A DNA stretch of 48,735 nucleotides from positions 1 to 48,735 of the forward strand of contig JACDOI010000015.1 in NCBI GenBank assembly GCA_017656145.1. Reading direction: 5' to 3'. Both the position numbers and the translations under genes were made by a program. Under the pieces are notes generated by a model. It was given only the letters and a program-made list of their open reading frames with translations. It did no database searches and was not told where the DNA came from. The number at the start of each line of letters is the position of its first letter. The stretch's first letter is position 1. Below are positions 1-8,169 of this stretch, one piece after another. This DNA is from Bacillota bacterium. Lineage in GTDB: Bacteria > Bacillota > Limnochordia > Limnochordales > ZCTH02-B6.

Positions 1-68
1 GGGACAACGGCGAGGTCTCCCACACTCCGTGCGACAGTGGGTTGACGCTATCCGCCGGCCCCGGCCGG

Positions 69-97
69 TGGACACCCCCCGTGCCGGGAGGTACAAT
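69..97 (+). promoter_or_regulatory. folE promoter
   Basis: A TGGACA box at 69-74 is followed by exactly 17 bases and a TACAAT box at 92-97. Each differs from the sigma-70/SigA consensus at one position. Transcription would start near 104, giving a short leader before the folE ribosome site at 114-121. No second gene lies between, so this promoter most likely serves folE. Confidence 0.7.
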
Positions 98-131
98 AGC
101 CCCAGGCTGCGCAAAGGAGGAAACCCGATCC

Positions 132-731
132 ATGGTTCCAGACTCCATGCCCCCACGATCCGTCGACAAGGCAAAGATCCAGGCAGCCGTGCGCATGATC
201 CTGGAAGCCATCGGCGAAGATCCCGAGCGGGAAGGGCTCGTGGACACGCCCCGGCGGGTGGCCGACGCGTACGCGGAATTGTGCAAGGGCGCGTACGAGG
301 ACGTCCGGCGCCACTTGGAGGTCTATTTCCAGTCGGACCACGACGAGATGGTGCTCGTGCGGGACATCCCGTTTTACTCCTTGTGCGAGCACCACCTTCT
401 GCCGTTTTTCGGCAAAGCCCACGTGGCCTATATTCCCCGAGACGGCCGGGTCACGGGCCTGAGCAAACTGGCCCGAGTGGTGGAGGCCTTCGCCCGCCGG
501 CTGCAGATGCAGGAGCGGATGACGTCCCAGATCGCCGACACCCTCATGGAACATCTGAGACCGCTCGGCGTCGCGGTCGTCATCGAAGCGGAGCATTTGT
601 GCATGAGCATGCGGGGAATTCAAAAGCCCGGTTCCAAGACGATTACGTCCGCGGTGCGGGGAGCGTTTCGCACCGACGACAAGACGCGGGCTGAAGCGTT
701 TGCGCTGCTCCGGGGGCGCCCAATGGGCTAA
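132..731 (+). CDS. folE: GTP cyclohydrolase I
   Basis: This enzyme converts GTP to 7,8-dihydroneopterin triphosphate, the first step of tetrahydrofolate synthesis, in the cytoplasm. The protein has 199 residues, the usual length for bacterial FolE. The zinc and active-site signature is intact: a [12 protein letters not shown] stretch near residue 80 supplies the first Cys and the His pair, and the HLCMSMRG stretch near residue 150 supplies the second Cys. The [11 protein letters not shown] block near the C terminus is also typical. The ATG at 132 was chosen because AAAGGAGG lies 10 bases upstream; the frame stays open further upstream but that part has no family similarity. The gene is monocistronic and its TAA overlaps the stop of the convergent DUF2203 gene. 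Confidence 0.96.
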   Translation: MVPDSMPPRSVDKAKIQAAVRMILEAIGEDPEREGLVDTPRRVADAYAELCKGAYEDVRRHLEVYFQSDHDEMVLVRDIPFYSLCEHHLLPFFGKAHVAYIPRDGRVTGLSKLARVVEAFARRLQMQERMTSQIADTLMEHLRPLGVAVVIEAEHLCMSMRGIQKPGSKTITSAVRGAFRTDDKTRAEAFALLRGRPMG

Positions 732-1180
732 AAGAGCTCGATGGGCGTGTCATCGTCGTCGGGACGCAGGCGGCGCCGGCCGGCGTAGCCGTCCCGCCAG
801 GAGTGGTAATACATGATCTCCGGCTCGCCCAGGCGCCAGCACAAAAGCACTTCCTGACCGTTGATGACCGCCGGGAAGTCCACAAGGCCCAATTCGATGC
901 TCTTGAGCTGGCAGCCCGTCTGCTGGATGCTGTCGACGATCCGGTTGGCCTCGGCCACCGCCGCCTCAAACCGCTCCTTCGCGGCCCGGTAGTCGGCGGC
1001 CATGATCAGCTCGCCACCGTCCCGATAGCCGATCGCCTTAATCAGCTCCAGCTCCCGGTGGCGGGCCCGGGCTTCCTCAAGCAGCGCTTGCAGGCGGCCG
1101 ACCAGCTGCTCAAGGGTAGGGATCATCGCGTTGGCTTCAGCAAGACGGAAATACCTGGGCTTGGCCGCCTGTTCATCCAC
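728..1180 (-). CDS. DUF2203 family protein
   Basis: The product is 150 residues. It matches the DUF2203 pattern: an N-terminal [16 protein letters not shown] segment, a helical middle, then an ELGLVDFPA segment and the C-terminal [17 protein letters not shown] motif. The function of the family is unknown. The GTG start at 1180 has AAGGGGG upstream and sits 8 bases inside the end of the upstream 2-hydroxyacid dehydrogenase gene, so the two are probably translationally coupled. Its TAG overlaps the folE stop by 3 bases in a convergent arrangement. Family assignment rests on the conserved motifs recalled from the family; no role should be read into the pairing beyond co-expression. Confidence 0.82.
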   Translation of the reverse strand: MDEQAAKPRYFRLAEANAMIPTLEQLVGRLQALLEEARARHRELELIKAIGYRDGGELIMAADYRAAKERFEAAVAEANRIVDSIQQTGCQLKSIELGLVDFPAVINGQEVLLCWRLGEPEIMYYHSWRDGYAGRRRLRPDDDDTPIELF

Positions 1181-2183
1181 GGGGACCGCCCCCTTCCCGC
1201 AGGCGCTCCCACACCTCGGGGTTGACGAGGTTGGGCGGCCGCCGGCCGGTGACGCCGGCCAACAGATTCTCGGCCGCGACGACCGCCATCCGCGTCCGGG
1301 TGGCGATGCTGGCTGAGCCGATGTGCGGCAGCGCGACGACATTGGGCAGGCCCAACAGCGGATGGTCGGGGCCAATGGGCTCCTTTTCCCACACGTCCAA
1401 GCCCGCCCCCCAGATCCAGCCTTCTTTTAGCGCCCGAACCAGCGCCGCCTCGTCCACGACGGGACCCCGGGCGGTGTTGACCAGGACGGCGGTCGGTTTC
1501 ATCTTTCGCAGCGCGTCCTCATCGATCAGGTGGCGGGTCTCGGGCGTGAGAGGCACGAGGATCACCACGAAATCGGACGAGGCGAGAAGCTCGTCCAAGG
1601 ATACGTACCGGGCCCCGGTTTCCGCCTCCAATTCCGGCCGGCGCCGCCGGTTGTGATAGAGCACAGTCATGTCGAACCCCCGGGCCCGCCGGGCCACCGC
1701 TGCCCCGATGCGGCCGGCCCCAATGATCCCCAGCGTCCGCCCGTAGACGTCCTGCCCGGCGAGAAACATGGGGGACCACGCCCGCCACCGGCCCTGCTCG
1801 ATGACCTTCTGGGCCTCCACCAACCGGCGGGCCGCCGCCAAAAGCAGCGCCCAGGTCAAGTCCGCGGTCGTTTCGGTCAAGACCCCGGGCGTGTTGGCGA
1901 CCATCACGCCCGCGCGGGTGCAGGCGTCCACATCGATGTTGTCGTACCCGACCGCCATGTTGGCCACCATCTTCAAGCGGGGAGCGCCTGCCAGCGCCTC
2001 CTCGTCGATGCGCTCGGTCAGGAGGACGAACGCCCCGTCCGCGCCGGCCAGCTCATCAAGCAGGATGGCGCGTGGAACGGGAACGTCCTCTTCGTCCCAC
2101 AGCCGCACGTCGCATCGCTCTTGGAGCAATCCCATCGCCGCGGCGGGAATGCGACGGGTGACGTAAACTTTCGGACGGGCCAT
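1173..2183 (-). CDS. D-isomer 2-hydroxyacid dehydrogenase (glyoxylate/hydroxypyruvate reductase type)
   Basis: This is an NAD(P)-dependent dehydrogenase of 336 residues, expected to reduce glyoxylate, hydroxypyruvate or a similar 2-oxoacid. The Rossmann motif GIIGAGRIGAAVARRA lies near residue 150. The catalytic set is complete: the Arg in the VNTARGPVVDE motif, the Glu further on, and the His in LPHIGSAS. The N-terminal VYVTRRIP start and the ANTPGVLTETTADL motif match the GyaR/GhrB group. The ATG at 2183 follows GAGGGAGAG; a longer upstream reading frame has no family similarity. A promoter with a perfect -35 lies just upstream. The exact substrate cannot be told from sequence. Confidence 0.92.
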   Translation of the reverse strand: MARPKVYVTRRIPAAAMGLLQERCDVRLWDEEDVPVPRAILLDELAGADGAFVLLTERIDEEALAGAPRLKMVANMAVGYDNIDVDACTRAGVMVANTPGVLTETTADLTWALLLAAARRLVEAQKVIEQGRWRAWSPMFLAGQDVYGRTLGIIGAGRIGAAVARRARGFDMTVLYHNRRRRPELEAETGARYVSLDELLASSDFVVILVPLTPETRHLIDEDALRKMKPTAVLVNTARGPVVDEAALVRALKEGWIWGAGLDVWEKEPIGPDHPLLGLPNVVALPHIGSASIATRTRMAVVAAENLLAGVTGRRPPNLVNPEVWERLREGGGPRG

Positions 2184-2241
2184 GAACACTCTCCCTCGCC
2201 GGCGTTCCCTCTCCGGTCCCACGGCGCCGGCCGGCGATCTC

Positions 2242-2270
2242 AACGTAATGTACACCAGCCATTTTGTCAA
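2242..2270 (-). promoter_or_regulatory. promoter of the 2-hydroxyacid dehydrogenase operon
   Basis: On the minus strand a perfect TTGACA (2270-2265) is followed by 17 bases and TACGTT (2247-2242). The -10 is weaker than the -35. It lies about 60 bases upstream of the dehydrogenase ATG and would drive that gene plus the overlapping DUF2203 gene. Confidence 0.6.
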
Positions 2271-2395
2271 TGTTCTGCCACCATCCAGCGTCCCCCCTCC
2301 CCGGCCTGCGGGTTCATCCGGCCGAAGGCAGCGCTGTCAGGTTCGTTGCCCCCCTGAGCAGGGAAAGCCCAATGTCGGGAAAGGACATCTGTCCC

Positions 2396-2424
2396 TTGAC
2401 GCGACTCCTTTTGGCTCATAAACT
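2396..2424 (+). promoter_or_regulatory. promoter of the cupredoxin gene
   Basis: TTGACG at 2396-2401 is followed by exactly 17 bases and TAAACT at 2419-2424. It lies about 53 bases upstream of the cupredoxin ATG. The rest of the 2271-2395 gap shows no gene. Confidence 0.68.
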
Positions 2425-2477
2425 CTCAGGGTGGAATGCGCTGTTCATCATCAACATTTCAGAAAGGAGTCTTGGCC

Positions 2478-2900
2478 ATGCCGAAGCGGCGCCCGGTCGC
2501 GGCGTTGGCGGCCATTCTCGCGTTGTCGGCTCTGTTGACCGCTTGCGGTGGCGGCGGCGGTAGCCAGCAACAGGCGTCAACCCCGGCTCAGCAGAGCAGC
2601 AGCGCCCAACAGGCTCAGCAAGTTCGGGAGATTACCGTTGTCCTGAAGGACTTCGCTTTTGAGCCGGAGGACATCGTCGTCAAGCGGGGCGAGCGGATCC
2701 GCCTGGTACTGGACAACCAGGGCACCGTTCCCCACGACTGGCACGTGGACGCGCTGAACTTGGCATCCCCCAAAGTGCAGCCGGGCCAGACGGCTAGGTT
2801 TGAGTTCACCGCCGACCAGGTCGGCGAGTTTGAAAGCAAGTGCGTAGAACCCGGCCACGATGTGCTGGGGATGGTCGGCAAGCTGGTCGTCGAGGACTGA
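2478..2900 (+). CDS. cupredoxin-domain lipoprotein
   Basis: This is a predicted blue-copper (type 1 copper) lipoprotein of 140 residues. The N terminus is a lipoprotein signal peptide with a lipobox ending LLTAC near residue 24, so the mature protein should be anchored outside the membrane. A Gly/Gln/Ser-rich linker follows. The cupredoxin fold fills residues 50-140, with copper ligands visible as the His of VPHDWH and the Cys, His and Met of the KCVEPGHDVLGM stretch. It probably carries electrons for a membrane respiratory complex, but no partner gene is adjacent. ATG 2478 follows AGAAAGGAG. It is a single-gene unit with its own promoter and terminator. Confidence 0.9.
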   Translation: MPKRRPVAALAAILALSALLTACGGGGGSQQQASTPAQQSSSAQQAQQVREITVVLKDFAFEPEDIVVKRGERIRLVLDNQGTVPHDWHVDALNLASPKVQPGQTARFEFTADQVGEFESKCVEPGHDVLGMVGKLVVED

Positions 2901-2930
2901 CGGCCTGGATTGCCGAACAGATCGGTCGAA

Positions 2931-2969
2931 GGCGGCGCTGGCCGGCAGGCGGCGCCGCCTCCTTGTTTT
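2931..2969 (+). terminator. terminator after the cupredoxin gene
   Basis: GGCGGCGC (2931-2938) pairs with GCGCCGCC (2952-2959) around a 13-base loop, followed by TCCTTGTTTT. It is a reasonable intrinsic terminator for plus-strand transcription and stops it before the convergent M29-like gene. Confidence 0.55.
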
Positions 2970-2983
2970 CGGCCTACGCCCCG

Positions 2984-4120
2984 CTACAGGCAAAACTCCC
3001 CTTCTCGGAGCAACGGACGTCCGTCGGCCAGCACCGTCGGCCGTTCGAGACAAAGCTGCCAGGAGAGCGTGGCGGCGTTGGCGCCGCCGATGAGCCGGTT
3101 GTCCCCCACTCCAACGTACACCGCGCCGGCCCGCCGGGTGTCTAAAGTGTCTGAGCCGGTGAAGCGATCCACCGCCGGGTTGATCCCGATGCCCAACTCT
3201 CCGATGCGATCCTTGTCTCCGTGACCTGCGTCCAGCACCCGCCCGAATTCCCGTGCCTCGGCATCGCTTCCGCTCACCCGGATGCGGCCTTGGGAAACGA
3301 CCAGCTCGACGTTTCTCCACCGCCGGCCGCCCCACGTCGCGGAATCCACGACCAGCCGGCCGTTGGCCGAGTCTTCCGCCGGGGCGGTGAACACCCGCCC
3401 GGCGGGCAGCGTGACGGCCGTGTCTTGCTCGGCTGCATCGTCATCCGAGATGACCCCGTCGTCCGCCAGCACAGGACGTCCCGCCAGCGTCAGGGTGAGG
3501 TCGGTGCCTTGAGGCGTCACGATGCGCAACGTTCGGCTCTCCTCCAGCCGGCGGACCACCGCCGCGGCCCGGGACGCCATGGCTTCGTAATCCGCGTCCA
3601 CCGCCCGCCAAAACGCGGTCCACCAGCGGCAAAACGGTATCCCCAGCTCTTCCGCCGCGGCCCGCGTCGGGTAGCCGACGTACGCCCAGCGCACATCGGA
3701 CTCGGCCAGCCGGCGCTGCACGGCCTCCACCGCGGCCTGGGCTGCCAGGCGGCGGTTGAGGCAAACCCGCTCGGCACGGCGGGGATCCTCGGTCCAATCG
3801 GTGACGATCATGGCGTGCACGTCCTCCAGCCACTTGAGCCGGTAAGCGGGCACCTGTTGCAAATACTCGATGGGAACCGTCTCCAATGTTTCGAGCTGCA
3901 AATCGTCGGATGTGACGCTCAGCTCGGCAAACCCGCCGGCCCGCCGCACCGCGGCCGCAACGGCCGACAGGAAACCAAAGGCATGGATGCCGCCGCCCAC
4001 CTGGACGACTTGTCCCGGACGAATGCGCAGGCACGTGCGGACGATCTTTTCAGCGATGGAGCGAAAATCGGGTTCCGGGCACGGATCCCGCCCGGCTTCT
4101 TCCCGGTCATGGCAAGGCAT
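2984..4120 (-). CDS. M29-aminopeptidase-like protein, metal site apparently degenerate
   Basis: The 378-residue protein has the length and overall pattern of M29 aminopeptidases (AmpS/aminopeptidase T, COG2309), including the VFTAPAEDSANG segment and the ELGIGINPAVD segment near the C terminus. The expected metal ligands look mostly lost. The GEVF glutamate is an Arg (AGRVFTAP), the HxALG histidine is absent from AVYVGVGDN, and the final HWD motif reads LSWQ. Only the glutamate of ELGIGINP is kept. It may be a non-peptidase homologue or act with other residues. ATG 4120 has AGGAGT about 14 bases upstream, which is long, so the start is uncertain. It is divergent from the DUF1540 gene. Confidence 0.75.
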   Translation of the reverse strand: MPCHDREEAGRDPCPEPDFRSIAEKIVRTCLRIRPGQVVQVGGGIHAFGFLSAVAAAVRRAGGFAELSVTSDDLQLETLETVPIEYLQQVPAYRLKWLEDVHAMIVTDWTEDPRRAERVCLNRRLAAQAAVEAVQRRLAESDVRWAYVGYPTRAAAEELGIPFCRWWTAFWRAVDADYEAMASRAAAVVRRLEESRTLRIVTPQGTDLTLTLAGRPVLADDGVISDDDAAEQDTAVTLPAGRVFTAPAEDSANGRLVVDSATWGGRRWRNVELVVSQGRIRVSGSDAEAREFGRVLDAGHGDKDRIGELGIGINPAVDRFTGSDTLDTRRAGAVYVGVGDNRLIGGANAATLSWQLCLERPTVLADGRPLLREGEFCL

Positions 4121-4363
4121 GGGCTGGCAAATCGACTCCTTCTTCGCGCCGTAAGGCCAACATGCTCGGCAAGGATCGGCAGGAAGGTTGCCCGGCCAAG
4201 CCGGGTCGTCGCCTTCCCGCTTAGCAGTTCCGCCGCCGCTAACCGGATATTCCCTCCGGATCCTCCGTTCCCTTCCCGGCTTCTTCGACCTGCGCATCGG
4301 CGTTCCTCGTATCCGCTCGCCGAGGTTTGGGCACGCTACTTCCGGGAACGAGGAGGTGCCGTT

Positions 4364-4573
4364 GTGCCCGAGGTGCGCTGCACGGTGAACAACTGCGTGT
4401 ACTGGGACTATGGAAACCGCTGCGGGGCCGAGGCCATCCTGGTCATCAGCGACAGCGCCGTTGCCCAGGCCGGCCAGGCGGACGAAGAGATCGGCGAGAT
4501 CGGCCACACGCCCGCCACCGCGTCCGAGGAGACTTGCTGCTACACCTTCCGGGCCAAGGACAAAGCACGGTAG
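4364..4573 (+). CDS. DUF1540 domain protein
   Basis: This 69-residue cysteine-rich protein carries one DUF1540 unit: the pattern VRCTVNNCVYWDYGNRCGA followed later by a CC pair. Such small proteins are common in spore-forming Firmicutes and are thought to bind metal, but their role is not known. The GTG at 4364 was chosen because AGGAGGT lies 6 bases upstream; the frame is open far upstream only by chance in GC-rich DNA. A strong terminator follows. Confidence 0.85.
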   Translation: MPEVRCTVNNCVYWDYGNRCGAEAILVISDSAVAQAGQADEEIGEIGHTPATASEETCCYTFRAKDKAR

Positions 4574-4640
4574 AAGGCCACGGCGCGGGAGCTCCAAGAC
4601 GCGTACCGGCGAAAATCCCCGCAAAAGCCCGCGAGCAGTA

Positions 4641-4680
4641 GGATGTCCGGTTGCGCTGACCCGGACATCCGCTTTTTCTT
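4641..4680 (+). terminator. strong intrinsic terminator after the DUF1540 gene
   Basis: GGATGTCCGG (4641-4650) and CCGGACATCC (4661-4670) form a perfect 10-bp stem with a 10-base loop, followed by GCTTTTTCTT. It separates the DUF1540 gene from nrdJ, so nrdJ needs its own promoter. Confidence 0.88.
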
Positions 4681-4706
4681 CCCCTGCGCGCTCGACCTCC
4701 AATATG

Positions 4707-4754
4707 TTGTATGTTATCATGTCTGAGCTACACTTAAGACACAACATCTAGTAG
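4707..4754 (+). promoter_or_regulatory. nrdJ promoter with putative NrdR boxes
   Basis: An AT-rich patch stands out from the GC-rich surroundings. TTGTAT (4707-4712), 16 bases, then TACACT (4729-4734) form a plausible promoter. The 16-mer at 4739-4754 (ACACAACATCTAGTAG) resembles the NrdR box (consensus acaCwAtATaTwGtgt). A weaker half-match lies 32 bases upstream at 4707-4722, about three helical turns away, the usual spacing of NrdR box pairs. NrdR represses ribonucleotide reductase genes, so the context fits. The upstream box is poor. Confidence 0.45.
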
Positions 4755-4817
4755 TGCGTTGGCGGCATCGTCAGGCCGCCGAATTCTGTTAAGACAGCAA
4801 GGCAAGGAGGCTGGGCC

Positions 4818-7439
4818 ATGGCCCGGGAGCGACGCGCGGCTGCCCGTTCGGAGAGCGGGGCTGGCCGCCGGTACCGCTGGAGCGATTTGCAAGAACTCAT
4901 CTTTCTCGACCGTTACGCCCAGAAAGGCTCGCGCGCCGACATCGCCGCGGGCGACACGGTGGTCGTCCTTACCAAGGAACATCCCAAATATCCTCAAAAA
5001 GAAGTCGGCGTCGTGGAAACCGTAAACGGCGACGACATCACCGTCCGCCTGCGATCCGGCGAGCTGTTTACCCAAAAGCGGGCCAAAATCGACCGGCCGC
5101 TGGAAACGAAGCCGGAAGATATGTGGGACCGGATGGCCAAAGCCGTCGTCGCGCCCGAACCCGCATCCCGCCGGCGGGAGCTCGAGCAAGAGTTCCGCTG
5201 GCTGCTTTCGGATTGGCGCTTCGTGCCCGGCGGGCGAATCAACGCGATGCTCGGCACCGGGCAAAATCTTACGGCTTACAATTGTTACGTCATACCGATC
5301 CGCCCGGACGATCCTTCCTACGGCAACGACAGCCGGCGGGCCATCATGGACACGCTGCGCAACATGGTCGAGATCATGTCCCGGGGCGGTGGAGTGGGCA
5401 TCAACTTGTCCACCTTGCGGCCGCGCCTTGCTTACGTCCAGGGGGTCAACGGCAAAAGCTCGGGGGCCGTCAGCTGGGGCCAGCTCTTTTCCACCGCGAC
5501 GGGCTTGGTAGAGCAGGGCGGTTCCCGCCGGGGCGCGCTGATGCTCATCCTAAACATATGGCATCCCGACGTTCTGGAGTTCATCAACGCCAAGCGGGAT
5601 TTCGGCGTGCTGACCAACGCGAACGTATCCGTAGGGCTCACCGACGACTTTGAGCGGGCGCTGGACGAGGACGCCGACTGGCAGCTGGTGTTTCCCGACT
5701 ACGAAGCGGTGGGCAAGGACGTGTACGACCGTGAATGGGACGGCGACATCCGGCGCTGGCGGGACAAGGGCTACCCGGTAAAGGTGTACCAAACCGTCCG
5801 GGCCCGGGACCTTTGGCGCAACATCGTGGAGTCGGCATGGGCGTCGGCGGAGCCGGGCATCGTGCGCCTTGACTACGCCAACCGCATGTCCAACACGTGG
5901 TATTTCCACGATCTCATCTCGACAAACCCATGCGGCGAACAGCCGCTTCCCGCCTGGGGCGTATGCAATCTCGGACATTTGAACTTGAGCCGATTTGTGG
6001 AAAACGGCGAAATCCAATGGGACGACCTCAAGCGGGCGGCCCGGCTGGGCGTGCGTTTTTTGGACAACATCATCGACATCACGCCCTACTTCTTTGAGCA
6101 GAACGAGCAAGTGCAAAAGTCCGAGCGGCGCATCGGCATGGGCACCATGGGCCTGGCGGAAATGCTGATCAAGCTCGGGGTGCGCTACGGATCGCCTGAG
6201 TCGCTGGCCATCATCGATCAGGTGTACCGGACGATCGCGGTGGAAGCGTACTTGGCTTCGGCGGATCTGGCCCAGGAAAAGGGACCATTCCCCCGCTTTG
6301 ACGCCAGGAAGTTCCTGCAATCCGGATTCATGCAGGGCATGCCGGAGGAAGTGCGCCAGGCGGTAGCCGCCAAGGGCATCCGCAATTGCACGTTGTTGAC
6401 CCAGGCGCCCACCGGCACTACCGGCACCATGGTAGGCACCTCGACCGGCATCGAACCGTACTACCAGTGGACGTACTGGCGCATGGGGCGCCTCGGGCGC
6501 AAGGAAGTGAACGAGGCCATCGTGCAGGAATGGTTCGAGGCTCATCCCGAGGTGGAGCCCAAGCTCGAAAATTTGCCCGACTACTTCGTCACCGCCCTGC
6601 AGCTGGCGCCGGAGGATCACGTTCGCGTCCAGGCGGCCATTCAGCGGTGGGTGGACTCAAGCATCAGCAAGACCACCAACTGCCCGGCCGACTGGACCGT
6701 GGAACAGGTGGAGGAACTGTACGACCTCGCCCGCTCGCTGGGATGCAAAGGCATCACCATTTACCGGGACAAGTCCCGGGACGAGCAGGTGCTTTCCCGC
6801 AAAGAGGACGGTTCCCAGGCCGGCGCCGCGCCGGCACCGGTGACAGGGGCCAAGATAACCGCCCCGGTCGCCCAGACCGCGGCTTCCGGGCTAAACGGCA
6901 ACGGCAAGGGCGCCCTGGCCGCGATGCGGAACGCGTCCCAGACCATCGGCGAGGTGCCTGAAGAAGTGGACGGCGTTACCTTCCGCCAGAAGACGATGGT
7001 GGGCACCGCCCGGATCACGATCAACGAAAAGGACGGCGAGCCGTTTGAGGCCATCATCGTCCTAGGCAAAGGGGGCATGGACATCACCGCCGACTCCGAA
7101 GCCATTGGCCGGCTGATCTCGCTGTACTTGCGGACGCCAAGCCCGGTTTCCAACATCAAGAAGCTGGCCCTGGTGGTGGAGCAGCTGCGGGGCATCGGCG
7201 GCGCGCAGCCGTTCGGATTTGGTCCCAACAAGGTGCTCTCCCTGCCGGACGCGCTGGCCAAGGCGCTGGAGCGGTACCTCCACCGCAAGTACGGCCATGC
7301 CCAAAACGGTGACTCCGGGGCTGACGCCTCAGAGCCGGTGACCGCGGGCGCCGACCTCTGCCCCGCCTGCGGGACGTTCTCGTTCATCAAAGCCGAAGGC
7401 TGCGGCTATTGCCGCAACTGCGGCCACAGCACGTGCTGA
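4818..7439 (+). CDS. nrdJ: adenosylcobalamin-dependent ribonucleoside-diphosphate reductase (class II)
   Basis: This enzyme reduces ribonucleotides to deoxyribonucleotides using adenosylcobalamin as radical source, independent of oxygen. The protein has 873 residues with no intein. Visible motifs: YNCYVIP near residue 155 (first redox Cys), SRGGGVGINLS near 195, NPCGEQPLP near 373 (radical Cys and Glu), and APTGTTGTMVGTSTGIEPYY near 533. A TSCPD-type domain (about 700-800) and a C-terminal cysteine cluster with CPAC, CGYC and CGHSTC follow; the latter probably passes reducing power to the active site. ATG 4818 has AAGGAGG at good spacing. No other dNTP reductase gene lies nearby. Confidence 0.96.
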   Translation: MARERRAAARSESGAGRRYRWSDLQELIFLDRYAQKGSRADIAAGDTVVVLTKEHPKYPQKEVGVVETVNGDDITVRLRSGELFTQKRAKIDRPLETKPEDMWDRMAKAVVAPEPASRRRELEQEFRWLLSDWRFVPGGRINAMLGTGQNLTAYNCYVIPIRPDDPSYGNDSRRAIMDTLRNMVEIMSRGGGVGINLSTLRPRLAYVQGVNGKSSGAVSWGQLFSTATGLVEQGGSRRGALMLILNIWHPDVLEFINAKRDFGVLTNANVSVGLTDDFERALDEDADWQLVFPDYEAVGKDVYDREWDGDIRRWRDKGYPVKVYQTVRARDLWRNIVESAWASAEPGIVRLDYANRMSNTWYFHDLISTNPCGEQPLPAWGVCNLGHLNLSRFVENGEIQWDDLKRAARLGVRFLDNIIDITPYFFEQNEQVQKSERRIGMGTMGLAEMLIKLGVRYGSPESLAIIDQVYRTIAVEAYLASADLAQEKGPFPRFDARKFLQSGFMQGMPEEVRQAVAAKGIRNCTLLTQAPTGTTGTMVGTSTGIEPYYQWTYWRMGRLGRKEVNEAIVQEWFEAHPEVEPKLENLPDYFVTALQLAPEDHVRVQAAIQRWVDSSISKTTNCPADWTVEQVEELYDLARSLGCKGITIYRDKSRDEQVLSRKEDGSQAGAAPAPVTGAKITAPVAQTAASGLNGNGKGALAAMRNASQTIGEVPEEVDGVTFRQKTMVGTARITINEKDGEPFEAIIVLGKGGMDITADSEAIGRLISLYLRTPSPVSNIKKLALVVEQLRGIGGAQPFGFGPNKVLSLPDALAKALERYLHRKYGHAQNGDSGADASEPVTAGADLCPACGTFSFIKAEGCGYCRNCGHSTC

Positions 7440-7448
7440 ACTACCGCC

Positions 7449-7483
7449 CGGCCCCCGGTCCCGCCGAAGCGGGCCGGGGGCCG
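7449..7483. terminator. GC-only hairpin between convergent genes
   Basis: CGGCCCCCGG-T-CCCGC and GCGGG-CCGGGGGCCG fold around a CGAA tetraloop with a single bulged T. No T run follows on either strand. It lies between the convergent nrdJ and chromate-transporter genes and could end transcription from both sides, although not as a classical U-tract terminator. Confidence 0.45.
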
Positions 7484-7543
7484 CATCGCGCCCGTTGACG
7501 GGTCCCGGCGCCCGCGTTGGGCAGCCGCCGGGACCGCGCGGGT

Positions 7544-8065
7544 TCACCGGTACAGCCACAACCCGAACAGGCCGGCGGCCACCAGCGCCAGCGCCGGGTC
7601 GACCCGGAAAAAGCCGACTGCCGCCGCCACCGGCACCGCCAGCCCAAAGGCCCGGGGTTCGAGCGGTCCCTCCCGGGCCAGCGACAGGGCGAAGCCCACC
7701 AGAAGTCCCCACGTCCCGGCCCGCACACCGGCAAGAAACGCCTGGGGACCGGGCAGCTCCGCCGCCCGGCGCAGCACGCCGAAGATGGCCAGCATCAGCA
7801 GGCACGGTACGGTGAAATGACCAAGATTGGCCGCCAAAACGCCCGGAATCCCGGCCAGCTTGTAGCCGGTGTACGTTGCCATCTTGATGGAGATGGCCCC
7901 GGGAATGCCCGCGCTGGCCCCATACACCTCCAGGAACTCCTCACGGGTCAACCAGCCGTGCACGCCTACGACCTGGCGTTCGATGAGCGGCACCAGCGCA
8001 TACGCGCCGCCGACGGCAAAAGCGCCCACCTTGAAAAACGCGATGTATAGGTCGAACAGCACCAT
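7544..8065 (-). CDS. half-size chromate transporter (CHR domain)
   Basis: This 173-residue membrane protein consists of a single CHR domain with about five or six hydrophobic segments. Typical features are the FFKVGAFAVGGAYALVPLIER start, the LTREEFLEVYGASAGIPGAIS segment and the GYKLAGIPG motif. Short CHR proteins are usually encoded as adjacent pairs whose products act together. No partner is beside this one, so either it lies elsewhere or this works as a homomer. ATG 8065 follows AGGAGGGG. Chromate may not be the physiological substrate. Confidence 0.88.
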   Translation of the reverse strand: MVLFDLYIAFFKVGAFAVGGAYALVPLIERQVVGVHGWLTREEFLEVYGASAGIPGAISIKMATYTGYKLAGIPGVLAANLGHFTVPCLLMLAIFGVLRRAAELPGPQAFLAGVRAGTWGLLVGFALSLAREGPLEPRAFGLAVPVAAAVGFFRVDPALALVAAGLFGLWLYR

Positions 8066-8169
8066 GCTCCGCCCCTCCTGACCCGGGGCCGGCCCCCGGC
8101 CCGGCATACCCGGTGGGATGCCCAGGGATACTAGTCGTACCCCGCAAGCGCAAAGGAGAGGAGCCTGTC

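Noticed and set aside
42-131. Upstream extension of folE to position 42
   Set aside because: The extension covers the promoter and ribosome site and has no FolE similarity.
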